From: Capillidium heterosporum
Taxonomy: Eukaryota > Entomophthoromycota > Entomophthoromycetes > Entomophthorales > Capillidiaceae
DNA length: 64,000 nucleotides
Assembly: GCA_016630905.1 (NCBI GenBank)
Contig: WBMQ01000014.1
Location: forward strand, 1 to 64,000
Direction of reading: 5' to 3'
Position numbers and translations under genes: made by a program. This document shows positions 36,488 through 48,833 of this stretch, one piece after another. How positions within the stretch are numbered: position 1 is the first letter of the stretch; each line of letters starts with the position of its first letter. Under the pieces are notes generated by a model that made no database searches, was not told where the DNA came from, and saw only the letters and a program-made list of their open reading frames with translations.

Positions 36488-39400
36488 CTTTAACTTTACT
36501 CAACTTTAGCAATCAAAACAATCTTCATTATTCTTGTTTTCTTAAACCAACCTGCACCTTACTATTTAATAAAATTTTATTGTTTTTTAGCATGGTGTGC
36601 TATATGTATACTTTACTTTTACCACTTCTGTATATCTTGATCTATCTACTATTTATAAAGTATAGTCTAAGTTAGACTCTCCATGGTCTTTAGTAGCGTA
36701 TCATCAGAAAGGTAAGTTCATTTTGAACGATAGTTATGATTGATTATCCAATTTAAGTGTAGTATCAAAGCTTTGATAAAATAAGCACTTAAAGGTTTGT
36801 GCTGGTGTTCTAGCTGTATTATTAATTGCCCATAAATTTGACATTGATCGATATCTAAGTAATAAAGTAATGTTTCGAGTACCTTTAAATTGGGTATATA
36901 TTAGCATCTAAGCGAGCTACAAACCTTTTGTAGTGGTTAAATATTTACATTTGAAGGATATGTTTGCCAATTTTCTACATTGCCACGAATTTATATCAAA
37001 TTCAATGTAGCAAGTTCTTTCGTTAGATAAAGACTTTAGTATACGACTCCTTACTATTCGACAAAATTATCTCTTCATGAGGATTTCGTCGTCTATAGAT
37101 GTAATGAGTGTTTACACTCTTACAATTGATAAAATTGAAACAATTTATAGAAGGCTAACTGATCTCTACATAAGGATACCATGTAAATCTTGATTTAGTT
37201 GCCTCTGATTAACTTTTTCGACAATTTGAAAGTTTTGTATAATAGTAGTCAGATTTTTCATATACCAGTAAACTGATATTTGAAAGTAAACCCTATAGTT
37301 TGCACCTAAAATGCTATCTGATTGAACTCAAGTTTAATCCTTAGACTTTCTTAGATTATTTTCATTTTAGTTGTGAATTCTTATCCAATAAACCATGGTA
37401 AATTAAACATTTCTATGAGTATAGTTGAATAATACACTTTTAACCAATAGAGTTTATGATAGATCAAGCTCGTTATAGAAGCCTATGGGTTAAAATTTTG
37501 ATTAGAGTCCTTGAGGCTATTTTCAATACTACCCACAGAAGCAATTTTAGCCAATTAAGTACTCTTACTTGATCACATTATGAATACAATAATCTCATTT
37601 TACCCCCACTTTAGAAAACCTAGCTTTGATTTAGTAGCCTTTTAAAGGGACGCTTTTTGGAATTTGGATAATGAAAGTTTAAGGTTACCATCAAGATATT
37701 GATATAACTGAAATGACCAAAAACCAAGCTGACAAATATAAATCCGATAAACCTTCATTAAATTTGTTAAGGATGCTGCATCTCTTTTTGATATCCCTAA
37801 TAAAACCTATTCTAGACTTACTTACCCTATTGATACATTTATTCCATATAAACTGCACTTTTAAAGGCTTGCTATTGGAATATAAAACAATTAAATTGGA
37901 ACTACAATAAAGATAATTAAAGCGGACTAAATCAATAAAAGGCTTCGTTTTCAATAGGTTAAATAACTATGGTGTTCACTTCACTAGTTTATAGGGAGTA
38001 GTTACTAAGTTATCAATTATGATATTCTAATATTTATCACTTGTACAACCATATTTGTGACTAATTGATTTAAATCATGTATATAGGATTGTAGATTAGG
38101 GTTCACTTTTAATAAATGATATTTATATGTAATAGACATATAAGAATTTTATACCAAGTTGTTTAAAGTTTGGGTTTAGATATAATGTTGACTTTTTAAA
38201 AGGCGTTTATTTCTTAGACCTTCAATAGCTAGTCAATCTTATATAGTATATTCGATATCAGTCTAAATAAGTGGTGCTAAATTGAATATTATTTACTAAC
38301 TACTATTCTATTATAACGTATAGTTAACTCCTTTTAAATCGAATAAATAAATGGATACTGAGTACATTTATTTGACTTAGCTTCAAATCTGATATAGAAC
38401 AGTTTAGCTTTAGCAAAATAGTTTTTATCAACTCTGGTAATTTTTATAATAATACATATAAAAAAGCTATTTATAAGCACTTTAAAATGACTCTTATAAG
38501 TTTTGGACCTGTTGGAAAACATATATAAAGAACGCTCATCAGCAGAGGTTAGCCAAGAGGCAATGGTAGCCAGTACTCCACAAAGGTTAACGAAGTTGAT
38601 GACAAGGCTATATAAGGAAGGAAGCTCGTGCTTGTAGCTTAATCTATAGGCAGTAGGCAAATATGAATACTTCAATCGTAGCCAGGAGGCTAAGGAGCAT
38701 AGTTGGGTTCATTGATTCAATAGGGTTCAGTTCAGATCGGTTCAAGCCAGTGCAACTCTTGGGCTTAGAGGGATGCCAATTATCTGTTCTAAATTATACT
38801 ATCGCAATGAGTCTACTATGCCAATAGCAGAAGAAAATGCTAAATGGTTTAAGATGTTTACTTAATAGTTACTTGGTCTACTAAATTCACTGTAGGCCTT
38901 ATATAGGTGACTCATCTTAGTAGCTGGTACTCTGGGTACTGGTAATTACTGCTCTCCCTAATCCATTAGTGCCAATATTCCTATTATTTTGATGAAACAT
39001 TATTAATTTTAGGTAATGTAGGGATTAGAGAGCCGTCAATACTAAATTAAAGACCTAATTCCTGCTAAAAGTGAAGGGAATTTCTGGTATTGATAGGAAG
39101 ATGCTGACTAGTAGTCTATAGGTTTGGGATATGGCTTGAGTCCTGGCTATTAAGCGAAACTACAGTTGATTTAGGAAGATCTCCTTATAAAAGCTAATGG
39201 TAAACATTGAAGTTGGAGTGTATTTTTTCATACATTTTCTTTTATTGACAAGATATTGTAAACCAAGTGTTAATTAAGTTAATTGTATTTCGATTAAAGA
39301 AAGTTTGGATGTTAAACACCTGTAAGAACTCTCGGAGTTATATATCCATATATTAAAATTGTAATACATAGTTAATTTGTCCATATGTTAGGTATCACAT

Positions 39401-39833
39401 GTAAAGCTTAAAGCTTTTGATTAGTATCAAAATATTGGTATTTATCATTTATATTAGTATATAGTATATATATACTTAATAATAATATATTTTCGACCAT
39501 TTACAAAATTACTTTATTACAGCTTCAAATACTCTGATCTTATTTACAATCTATTATAAACCGATTATATTATTCTTAAGCGAAACTCCACAGCACGGTC
39601 TAAACCACTGACATCCATAATTACATTTCATAAACTTAGTGAAATGAATTTAGCTAAAGGCCGTACACAATACAGCAATATATATATATATATATAATTG
39701 CATCGGTGGCTGGATACCAATAAACTATTTATACTGATAAAGATAGTAATCATGCAGATAAAAGTTTAATTTACAGAGCCCGGCTATATTGAGTTTATTA
39801 ATTATAAATTCAGCAACTCAACAAACCTCAAAA
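36488..39833. other. long gene-free region
   Basis: 3.3 kb. The best open frame (38334-38675, minus, 113 codons) shows no family resemblance. The part around 38.5-39.2 kb is richer in GC than the rest and could be old decayed coding DNA, but nothing could be identified. A (TA)9 run lies at 39679-39696. Confidence 0.45.
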
Positions 39834-41004
39834 TTAGATCAATAGGGTGGATACGAACGCCAACACAACCATAATGGCGAGATTGAATGTATATACAAGT
39901 GCCGTGGAAGACCTCTCATTCTTAATTATGTTCCTAGAACCTCGGGTAGAGTTGCCATCGGCGGGGTTCTGATCGTTGACGTCGAACATAGTTTCGTTAC
40001 CTAGGACACCACCATCCCTGTCCTTAGAAGCCTTGGGGATAGAACCTTTCAAGACCAATCCAAACTTATCATCGATTTCAAAGTCGTCATCCTTGGCGGT
40101 AGCTTCTCCATAACAAGTTACTTCTACGTTCTTGACACGGACGGCAAAATAGCCCTGGTTCTTGAAGTCAGGAGCGCTCCAGTCGATGTGACCACCGGCC
40201 CACTCACGTGTACCTTCGGCACCTTCACCACCATCCCATAGTCCGAAGGAGTACCGAGTTGGCGTCTCGGGAAACTCTTTACCACTGCGAGCGCTCTCTC
40301 TCAAAGTTTTGCCATCGATGGACCAGGTGATCTTGTCGTTAGTAAAATCCAAAGTGTAGCGATGGTAAGAATCGAAAGTGTTGGGGGATTTATCAGACCT
40401 ACCTTGGCTCTTACTTTGCTCAGGTATGATACCACGGTAAAACCAGTTGGTCTGAGTTTCCTCCAGCTTGTGACCTACCCACTCGAAGTCGATCTCATCC
40501 TTATTATCGGCCATAGGTTATGAAGCTGGAGACGATACCACCACCTCTGGCAGTTCGGACATCAGCCGAAATTTTGCCAAAGTTGACGTAACGCGTCGAA
40601 TGTAAAGTATTACCGGTGTTAGGTTTAGTCATCTTGATGATAATCTCGTCACCGTTGAGTTCGTAGTCGCCGTCGATGGTGAAGTCATAAGACATATAGT
40701 CGCCGTTGTACTTGGAGGAGCTAATTATACGCTTGGGGTCAAACTTATACGTACCTGCCTTGCAGGGGGGTTTGGGTAAACATTTGACACCTTTAAAGTT
40801 GCCGCCTTCGTTGCAACCAGCTCCACAAAAGCTATAACCGCGGCCGCAGAACCCACTTAGGCCGTTGCAGCAGCTGGAAAATTGGTCGCAAGTACCTGGT
40901 GTCAAGGCACATTTGCCGGCGTCAGCTGCATTTACATAAGGGGAAAGTAAGATGGAGGCGAGCGTGCCGAGAGTCAAGGTCTTCGACAACATATTAGTTA
41001 ACAT
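39834..41004 (-). CDS. GPI-anchored GH16 wall transglycosylase (Crh-like) with cysteine-rich module; one +1 frame break
   Basis: The start at 41004 (MLTNMLSKTLTLG) is chosen because it begins a good signal peptide (1-26); an upstream ATG at 41091 would bury it. Next comes a cysteine-rich module (about 28-80, with SSCCNGLSGFCGRGYSFCGA), then the GH16 domain with active site KDEIDFEWVG, and after a linker a C-terminal hydrophobic GPI signal (VYTFNLAIMVVLAFVSTLLI). The frame changes by one base next to 40515: the minus strand reads ACC T ATG GCC, where the paralogue at 28.3 kb encodes SSFITMAQDKDEID without a break. Without the extra base the protein is 389 residues and conserved on both sides. 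The gene therefore looks functional or only just damaged; a base-calling error is likely. Confidence 0.85.
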
Positions 41005-42111
41005 TTTAAAAAGTTGATGAACAAGAGACGACACTTTGATTAAAGATCGATATTTAAAGCTAAGCCACTCGATTTTTACTTGGAAAATCATTAATATAGT
41101 TTTAAATAGATTTCTGGCTATAATTAACAGATATTACCCTTTATTTTTGTAAAAGGTAGTTAAAACTGCAAGCTATGATCTGGTTTATATGTAAAAATAG
41201 TAATTAGACAGGGTTACAACTTATATTGCACGATAAAGGATACTCGATCAACTAATGTGAAAATTTTTTGCGGTAACTAGCTCTTTCATCCCTGAATTTT
41301 AGCTCTCAAGCTGCCCAATTATATCGACTGATTTCACCTGGATTCTAGATATGGATTGAGCAAGTTATGCTGAGAGTTACAACCACTAGTTTATACAAAT
41401 TACAATTTAGAGTTTATGGACATGGACTAATTAGTGGGTCAAATACAGAGTACATTAGTGAGTATCGGTGAGATGAGGATTGCTTTTATATGTTGGGTTT
41501 TGTTGAATTGAAGATTTTGATTGCCACCAGACGGCCTAGGAGAACATCGTAATAAAGGACAGCTTAAATCTAGACTGGGAAGTTGGTTTAGAGGAAATGA
41601 ACCTTTAATGCCAAGCTTGTAAATCAAGTGATGCCCTTATAAGGGATTCAATTTATATATGTAGGATTCCTACTATAGGAATATAGAGGTTACTTTAAAA
41701 GTGCCAGGACAATAACTGATGGCTTTATTTACCAAAGAAAAGGAGCGAAATCCATAAATTTCAAAGTTTACTATATATTCCTTTTCCCCATATCCTATCT
41801 TTAAGGATGTAGATGCCTACTATGTTAATTTACCATCACTTTCACAAAGCTTAGATTTCAATATGTGTCAATCAATTTCTAACAGAATACCACACCTTTA
41901 ACTATTTATAAAAGGCTATCAAAATATAGATGAATGTTCTCATAGCTGAGATAAATATCAAAGAGCCCAAGTTAACTATCAATATATATATTAAAAACTT
42001 GAAAGCCCGGCTCGAAAAATAGGTATTTAATTAGTATAATTAGTAGTCGCCAGCCATCCGAAGACAGGCAATAGAAAAAAAAGAAAAGATAAGCGACTAA
42101 TGATAAGCAAC
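41005..42111. other. intergenic
   Basis: 1.1 kb between minus-strand genes. It includes the GH16 promoter. The frame of the following transporter could extend into it (to 41972) because of its frame break. An open frame at 41439-41627 is not supported. Confidence 0.5.
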
Positions 42112-43860
42112 CTATATGAGAAGACCAGCAACAGGTAGCCGAGACAAAAGTGGACATGGTGCCAGTCAACATGGCACTGAATGCCAAGTCGGCCAAATCC
42201 TCCTTGCGGCTAGGGGCCATAGCACCTAGACAACCAACCTGAATACCGATACTGGCCAAATTAGCAAATCCACACAATGAGTAGGTGGCCAAGATCTTAC
42301 TACGCTCCGATAGCAGTTCCTGCAACCTAGGCTTGGAGAGTTCAATAAAGGCGGCAAACTCATTGACGAACATCTTGGTGGCCATCAGCTGTCCAACTTC
42401 ATAGCACTCGTTGCTAGGGATACCGACTAACCAGGCAAAGGGAATGAAGACATAGCCCATAATCAGCTCGAGGGTCAGCTTCTCAATGCCGAGGAAACTA
42501 CCCCACCAGGTTAGCAAAGCATTAACAAGAGCTAAAAGGGAGATGATAGCGAGTAGGGTACCAGCAATCAACAGAACCAAGGTTACACCCTGGGCAGCAC
42601 CGTTGGCAGCGGCGTGGAGGACGTTACTCTCGCGTTCTTCGTTCTCGGGTACTACGACAATACCCTTGGTCTTGGACTCTTCAGTTTCAGGGATACGAAG
42701 TTTAGATAAGGCAAGGGAACAAGGGATGGACATGACACAGGAGGTGATAAGGGCTCTAGGGTCAATACCGAAGGAAAGGAAGGCAATGAGAACTGAACCG
42801 GCGATGGTGGCGAAACCAGAAGCCATAACCTGGTGGAGTTCAGCCTTGGTCATATCGGGTAAGAAAGGCTTGACGAGTAGAGCTGATTCACCTTGGCCAA
42901 CAAAGGGGGAGGCTGAAGCTACAACCGACTCGGAACCAGAGGTATCCATCAGCGTCTTGAAGAACCAGGCGAACTTGACTAGGACCCACTGCATAGCACC
43001 AGTGTAGTAGACGATCTGAACCAAGGCAGCAAAGAACAGCACACCAGGCAATACGGTGAAAGCGAAGATGGATAGCTTGGCGTATTCACCAAAGATGAAA
43101 GCAGATCCCTCCTTGGCGAAGCCGAGTAAAGCAGCACATTGCAGCGAGATCCAGGTGAACAGATCATAACCAAACTTAGTCTTGATGACGATGATACCCA
43201 AGATGAATTGGATGAGAATACCAACAATGACGGTACGCCAGTTAATGGCACGGTGGTTCTATTGAAAATTTAGTATCCGACTTTTGACTTTAGAAAACTT
43301 ACAGCTGAGGTGATGAACATCAAAAAGATAAATATAGCCATACCTAACAAGGACTGACCACGCTGCATCAGACTACCAATTGGGGTAGCTGGAGAGCCAA
43401 AGGTAACGGCGCAGATCAAAGCAATTGTAGCTAAAGCACCACCAATGTAACGAATCTTGAGGGGAATCTTGATTAGCATACGGTAGATGGGTTTCCAAGC
43501 TCTGGACAAAGGTAAAGTGACAATGGTTGTAGGGACAAATTCGAAGAAAACTTTCAAAGTGATGAAAACGTAGAGTACAGCCCGTACCGACGGGTCTTCG
43601 GGATGCAAAACCATAGAAGCGATGTAGTAAGCAGTTACTAGGACCCAAAAAATGAACAGTAGGGTCTTGGTGCCGTATCGGTTGTAGATGGCTCGATACT
43701 TGCTAGGCTCACTGGATTGGGTCTCGAAGTTATCGACTTTGGCTTCTTCGACATAGTCAACCTTCTTGGTATCGACTTGTTTCTCATCCAAAGCTTCGAC
43801 CTTGTTGAGTTCGTGGTTAACCAACACTACCTCGTCCCTACCTTCCTGATGTAAACTCAT
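42112..43860 (-). CDS. concentrative nucleoside transporter, copy 1; +1 frame break near the C-terminus
   Basis: Two exons (43860-43303 and 43258 downward; intron 44 nt) encode a CNT/SLC28 protein of about 567 residues. An acidic cytosolic N-terminus (about 60 residues) precedes several membrane segments, then the CNT core: GQGESALLVKPFLPDMTKAE, IPSNECYEVGQLM, the family hallmark MATKMFVNEFAAF, and CGFANLASIGIQVGCLGAMA. CNTs import nucleosides with protons or sodium. The gene at 62.1-63.8 kb is a paralogue with tracts of identical DNA. Close to the end the frame is broken by one extra base (about 42133): GCT ACC T GTT, where copy 2 has GCT ACT GTC. Leaving it out gives the same VAGLL end and a stop at 42112; reading straight on instead adds about 50 unrelated residues ending at 41972. 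Confidence 0.9.
42456..42693. repeat. 238-bp tract identical to 62425-62662 (CNT copies)
   Basis: By eye, no difference is seen between 42456-42693 and the matching part of CNT copy 2 (offset 19,969), including third codon positions. The flanks differ. Confidence 0.7.
42810..43126. repeat. 317-bp tract identical to 62779-63095 (CNT copies)
   Basis: Second identical tract between the two CNT genes, bounded by differences at 42809 and 43127. Between this tract and the one at 42456-42693 the copies differ at many sites, and exon 1 is clearly diverged. This patchwork suggests gene conversion. Confidence 0.75.
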
Positions 43861-45786
43861 TGGTGTTTGTGGTGTAAATAAAAGTTACAAAAGTGATTTG
43901 GAGGTTGGGTCGTTGTCAATTTATAGATAGTTGGAGCTCATTCTAAACGACGAATTTAGTTTATTCCTCAGAAATTTATCTAGAACGGGATTGATTGAAC
44001 TAAACTGGAGTTGAAGGTGGTGGATGTCAAAACTTCAAGTTGCCAACAATGGAAGCCAATTCCTATATAGGGGAAACTGCAATTTTGTGGAGTATATACC
44101 GGCTATCTATTGGCTTGATTCCCATACAAGTTCGGAATAGGTCGTAGGTAATAAAGTATATTTGTAGAACTCATACATGTGACCCAACGTCTGATTCGCT
44201 GTAAGGTTATACAAGAACTTGGTAAAGGTTTGCATCCCAACAACTACCATCGCTTTATTGAGTTTCGTATGATGCTGCTGTTTCATATACTTAAGTAAGC
44301 TTGTCCAGATGACCCTCGATTTCGAGATTGCAAATTTGTAAGCTCCTTTTATGGCTGGATCAATTCATTAACATAAATTAAAACATCCATACTTCAACTC
44401 TACAACCTGTTGTTGGCAAAAGAAGGTTATACCGCAATGTCGGTTTTCATGCTGTATGGATGAAAGGGATACAAATATGTTTTTTTCCTTTTACCTTCCA
44501 TCGGGTTTGCAAGTTTATACTTGAGCATAAGGGTGTAAATTGCGATTGCAATTAAAAACTTGGAATCGTTGAAGATGTAGGAGCAAAGGTTTACCAGCAC
44601 CTACCGAACAGGATTGTAAAGCAATATAAGTTTAGATCACATCAAGATCCCAGCTACCATACCTTTTACTTATTCCTGCTTGACTAAAAATCAGTAAAGT
44701 ACCTTTCTCAATAAAAGAGTCGAGAATTCACAGAACCTATAGTTGAAGAGGTATAATTTATCCATTATTAAAAATGTGCCGAGGTTTATAGAATGTTTGT
44801 TAAGAATTTCAAGTTCTTAATTGATGTTCTTGCAAGCGGTTTTGAGACCTGCCAAATAGGTTCCTTGCAGTATTTATGAACCGGTAAGATCTTCCGGTAT
44901 ATACCTAAGGCCTCTAAAGAGTAAATACATCCTCCACCCTGGCTGTCAAAACTTTGAAATTTGCCTAATCCTTTTTAAAATGTTGGTAAAGAGCCACTTG
45001 ACCTAGATAGCAATATATCGAGGGTCTGAAGATCTTTGATGTAATAGTAGAAAGTTGAGAGTATGGAAACCTTTTCCTCTTCGCTTCCCTTTGAATTTAC
45101 CATGAGACTAGAACCAACTATGCAAAACTATTTTAAAGTTTACTACCGATGCTTTAGCACTTCTAGGAATAGTGTGCTACCATTTGCACAATATTCGATT
45201 TGCCTTGCTGTTCCAAAATTGGAGCTTAACTGACAAATGAACACAAGTTTTTGTTCAATCGTTACCTTTTATTGACATATATGCTACTAAAACTGCATAG
45301 TAGTTTAACATGCATTAAATAGTATATTTTAGCGTTAGTCGCTATAATATCCCATATCTTGATATAAACAGTCGTAATTAAAATTTAGTTTAAAGTATAC
45401 ATGTTCGTCCATTAACTTTCAAGGTTACTTTTGGATGTTGAGCTTTACTTAAGGATAGTACTGCTTTTTGAGCAGCATGTCTTGAATGGATTTAAATTTT
45501 GAGATGGCTTGCAATTGCTATATATATAAACAGGCGAATTTTATCTGTAAAGGTATACTGAATTAAGCTATAAATTTATTTCGAACTTGTTTTATTATCT
45601 ACTATAGATTATTAAAATTCATTTATTCTGAGAATATGACTACAACTTTAAACTTCTAAATCATTCGCTATAAATGTACAAAAATATACTTAACGATACA
45701 TATATATAGGCATTATTATTGATAGCTATATATATTGAATTTAAAGTCCTTGGAACTAAAATGTATTGTATTGAGCAATAAAAAAT
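43861..45786. other. intergenic
   Basis: 1.9 kb upstream of CNT copy 1 and downstream of the phosphodiesterase-like copy B. AT-rich, without open frames of note. No feature beyond the expected promoter. Confidence 0.5.
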
Positions 45787-46670
45787 TTATTCAAAGATGG
45801 TGGGGACCTTGGCATCGTAACCATTAGGTAGTTCAACTTTCAAAGCTTTCAAGGTAAGGGCAGCAGCATCCATGTTGGCGACCTTACCGTTTTGAATCTG
45901 GAACTTCTTGATGCCAGGACCTCTAACACCAAAAAGGACGTTCTTCTCAGATGAGAGGAATCCACCGTGACCTTTGAAAATACCTCCGTGGTCGGCGGTC
46001 AAGATAACTAAGGTAGTGGATTCTATACCACTGGTCTTGATGGAGTTCAGGATCTTGTTGACATTGCCATCGGTCTTGAGGTACTGATCCTTGTAGGCCT
46101 TGCTGTTCCATCCACTGCTGTGACCGGCATGGTCAATGTCGTCCAATTGGATGAACAGGTATTTGATCTCCTTGTTTCTATCTTCTATAAACTTGATGAT
46201 CTTATCGGTCAATACATCGTCCTTGTCATTAACTCTAACCATCTTATCGGCAATTGAAGCTTCGACGAGACCTTTATTGATCGGAGCCCAGTTGACAAAA
46301 GAGGCAACTAAGGCAGATGGGTACTTGCTTCAAAACTGACTTGAAGGTAGTGGGATATTTGGAGTCGTCGGGGTAATGTTTGTTGTTAATATTGTCGTTG
46401 TTCAGCTCATGCTTGTTGGCGTTGAAACCAGTGATGATGGAGCCCCAGTTTTGGCCAGAGTTAGTAGGATACTGATTGGTTCCCTTGTTGCAATAAGCAC
46501 CCGACTTGAGGAAGGCGTCTACGGTAGGCGGATTGATTGTCTCGTGGAAACTACCAGGCGCCATCCAAACCGATGATAATGACGCGTTCGATCTGGCTGG
46601 CAGAAACAGATGATAAAGTGACGATAGCAACAATGATAGCTAATATAAAAGTCAAGCTTGGGAATTTCAT
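45787..46670 (-). pseudogene. secreted type I phosphodiesterase/alkaline-phosphatase-like gene, copy B, two +1 frame breaks
   Basis: Signal peptide MKFPSLTFILAIIVAIVTLS, then IERVIIIGLDGA with the first metal-binding Asp, the nucleophile region YPTNSGQNWGSIITG, the QLDDIDHAGHSSGW metal site, LTADHGG with the second metal site, and a conserved end (NGYDAKVPTIFE). This is the alkaline-phosphatase/nucleotide-pyrophosphatase superfamily; the substrate is unknown, with phosphodiesters or nucleotides most likely. The frame is broken twice by one extra base, near 46556 (GCC T GGT; copy A has GCT GGT) and at 46331 (TTTTGAAGC; copy A has TTTTAAGC). Taking both out gives 293 residues. The middle is identical in DNA to copy A. 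It is either a recently damaged copy or carries base-calling errors; at face value it is a pseudogene. Confidence 0.75.
45989..46254. repeat. 266-bp tract identical to 48087-48352 (phosphodiesterase copies)
   Basis: By eye, 45989-46254 matches 48087-48352 at every position (offset 2,098), including silent sites. Differences start immediately outside (46255 versus 48353, and 45988 versus 48086) and become frequent. This points to recent gene conversion. Confidence 0.8.
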
Positions 46671-47883
46671 TTTTCAGATTTGTATTTGTTAGTTGTTGGG
46701 TTTAGTTATAGTCTCCACTATTTATATCCCAAAGTTTGTCATTTTCGGGTTGACAGCCTAAAGAATAATATTATCTGTGATCTGTTTAGCCTACTACCCC
46801 CTAGTTTCTTTACCATGTGGGCTGCAGCTAAACGATTAAAAGCTTGGTCACTTATCTCATTATGCAGCATGCAGCATACCACATATAGAAGGCTGGTATC
46901 TAGCTATTCATTTGATAGCATATATCTTTGAATTATAGAGTATGCGAAAATATATGAGTTATCAAATTTAAATTAGCAAATAGTACTAATATATTGATCC
47001 ATGCTTTTAGAGTATTAAAAGGATATTTAATATAATGTATTTATAGTTAATAGCGTAGGGGCTAGATATATATTTTGCAATTCATAACACTTTTTGGTTA
47101 AATTAGTCTATTATTTTCATCTTGATTTTAGACAACGAAAGCTCATTCAAAAACACTGAATCTAAACTTTTTTCTTAATTCTATAATTTCATCTAAAGAT
47201 GTTTTCAAATGTATGAAAATGTGAATATTCAGGTTTCTGGAAATTTCTTATGAAAAATTTCTTGGCAAACTGATGTTCTGAATTAAGAAAGCTATCCAGA
47301 TTTAATTTACTAATAGTATTCCATAAACTATTGTAGATTTATCAACAGTTTAGAAAAGAAAAATCACTTGAAATTGTTTTGGAAGTTTTGAAATACCTTG
47401 GCTGGGCTAGATGAACAACACTTAATAAAAGTACCACTCATTTGGACTAACTTAGAATACTTGTTTAGAGTTTTGAATGCACGGTAATGAAATGAACATT
47501 ATAACCTTCTAGCTGAAAACTTGCAAAATACATCACAAAATGAAACTTCGAAGTTTAACTATATCTAATAAATTTGAAAATATTTGAGTATTATTGGTCA
47601 GGAAGGAATTATATACTTTTACTGGAGCTTAGTGATTCTGCAATAGATTTTATATGTTTTTAAAGAACCTATAGTTTCATTGTAGTTCTGTCAAGCCAAG
47701 TTTTAACTATTGACTATAGTTAACGACAGGTAAAATATAGTTCAGTAGCCAATATGGCATTCATCAAAGACTCGATGATAAAATTTCGGTCAACTAGAAA
47801 ATAGGTCGATAAATTATAATAAATAAAAACTTATATAGCAGAAATCTTTACTAAAAAATAGCTACATCATGCAGCCGAAACTT
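46671..47883. other. intergenic between tandem phosphodiesterase-like genes
   Basis: 1.2 kb, AT-rich. Its left end resembles the upstream region of copy A (TATA box, then ATTTTCGGGTTGA against ATTATCGGCTTGA, an AAGAATAATATTA block and CCATGTGGRCTG), so the promoter was duplicated with the gene. Nothing else is supported. Confidence 0.55.
46719..46726 (-). promoter_or_regulatory. TATA box, phosphodiesterase-like copy B
   Basis: TATAAATA on the minus strand, 49 bp before the ATG at 46670. Copy A has the same box at 48 bp. Confidence 0.5.
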
Positions 47884-48778
47884 TTATTCAAAAATGGCAG
47901 GGATCTTTGCGTCATAACCACTTGGCAGTTCAACATCCAAAGCTTTCAAGGTGAGAGCAGCAGCATCCATGTTGGCAACCTTACCGTTTTGAATCTGGAA
48001 CTTCTTGATACCTAGGACCTCTAGCACCAAACAATACAGTCTTCTCAGCCTGGGAACTTCCGCCGTGGTTCGTACCTTTACCTCCATGGTCGGCGGTCAA
48101 GATAACTAAGGTAGTGGATTCTATACCACTGGTCTTGATGGAGTTCAGGATCTTGTTGACATTGCCATCGGTCTTGAGGTACTGATCCTTGTAGGCCTTG
48201 CTGTTCCATCCACTGCTGTGACCGGCATGGTCAATGTCGTCCAATTGGATGAACAGGTATTTGATCTCCTTGTTTCTATCTTCTATAAACTTGATGATCT
48301 TATCGGTCAATACATCGTCCTTGTCATTAACTCTAACCATCTTATCGGCAATCGAAGCTTCGACGAGACCTTTATTGATAGGGGACCAATTAACGAAGGA
48401 GGCAACTAAGGCAGATGGGTATTTGCTTAAAACTGACTTGAAGGTAGTGGGATATTTGGAGTCGTCAGGATAGGGCTTGTTGTTGATGTTACCGTTATCC
48501 AAACCATGCTTGTTGGCGTTAACGCCCGTAATGATAGATCCCCAATTCTGACCGGAACTAGTGGGATACTGATTGGTTCCTTGATTGCAGTAGGCACCCG
48601 ACTTGAGGAAGGCGTCTACGGTAGGCGGATTGATTGTCTCGTGGAAACTACCAGCACCATCCAAACCGATGATAATGACGCGCTCAATTTGACTGGCATC
48701 AGTTTCGGCGGTAATGGGTGATGAGACGACGGTAGCAACGATGGTGGCCAATGTGAAAGTTAAGCTTAGGAATTTCAT
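47884..48778 (-). CDS. secreted type I phosphodiesterase/alkaline-phosphatase-like protein, copy A; one +1 frame break
   Basis: Signal peptide MKFLSLTFTLATIVATVVSS followed by IERVIIIGLDGAGSFHETIN (metal-binding Asp), YPTSSGQNWGSIITG (nucleophile Ser region), QLDDIDHAGHSSGW and LTADHGG (metal ligands). The first 249 or so residues read cleanly. At about 48013 one extra base (CCT A GGT, copy B has CCT GGC) shifts the frame; beyond it the conserved end IKKFQIQNGKVANMDAAAL is still encoded in the next frame up to a stop at 47884. Ignoring that base gives 297 residues. As written, the protein would be cut to 265 residues with a foreign tail, losing the last part of the domain. The enzyme would act outside the cell on phosphate esters, possibly nucleotides. 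Copy B lies 1.2 kb downstream. Confidence 0.82.
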
Positions 48779-48825
48779 TTTCGGTTCTGTACTCTTTAGC
48801 TATTGATTTTGGTCCTGGATTCAAC

Positions 48826-48833
48826 TATTTATA
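48826..48833 (-). promoter_or_regulatory. TATA box, phosphodiesterase-like copy A
   Basis: TATAAATA on the minus strand, 48 bp before the ATG at 48778, in the same setting as in copy B. Confidence 0.5.

Noticed and set aside
38334-38675. 113-codon open frame on the minus strand
   Set aside because: Irregular composition, no recognised motif; the neighbouring GC-richer DNA suggests decayed sequence at best.
39679-39696. (TA)9 run as a possible replication origin or regulatory site
   Set aside because: Short AT runs are common in this AT-rich DNA and nothing else supports it.
39834-41004. An intron at the frame break of the GH16 gene
   Set aside because: The only GT-AG pairs that would fix the frame are 13-19 nt long and would delete the conserved strand found in the paralogue.
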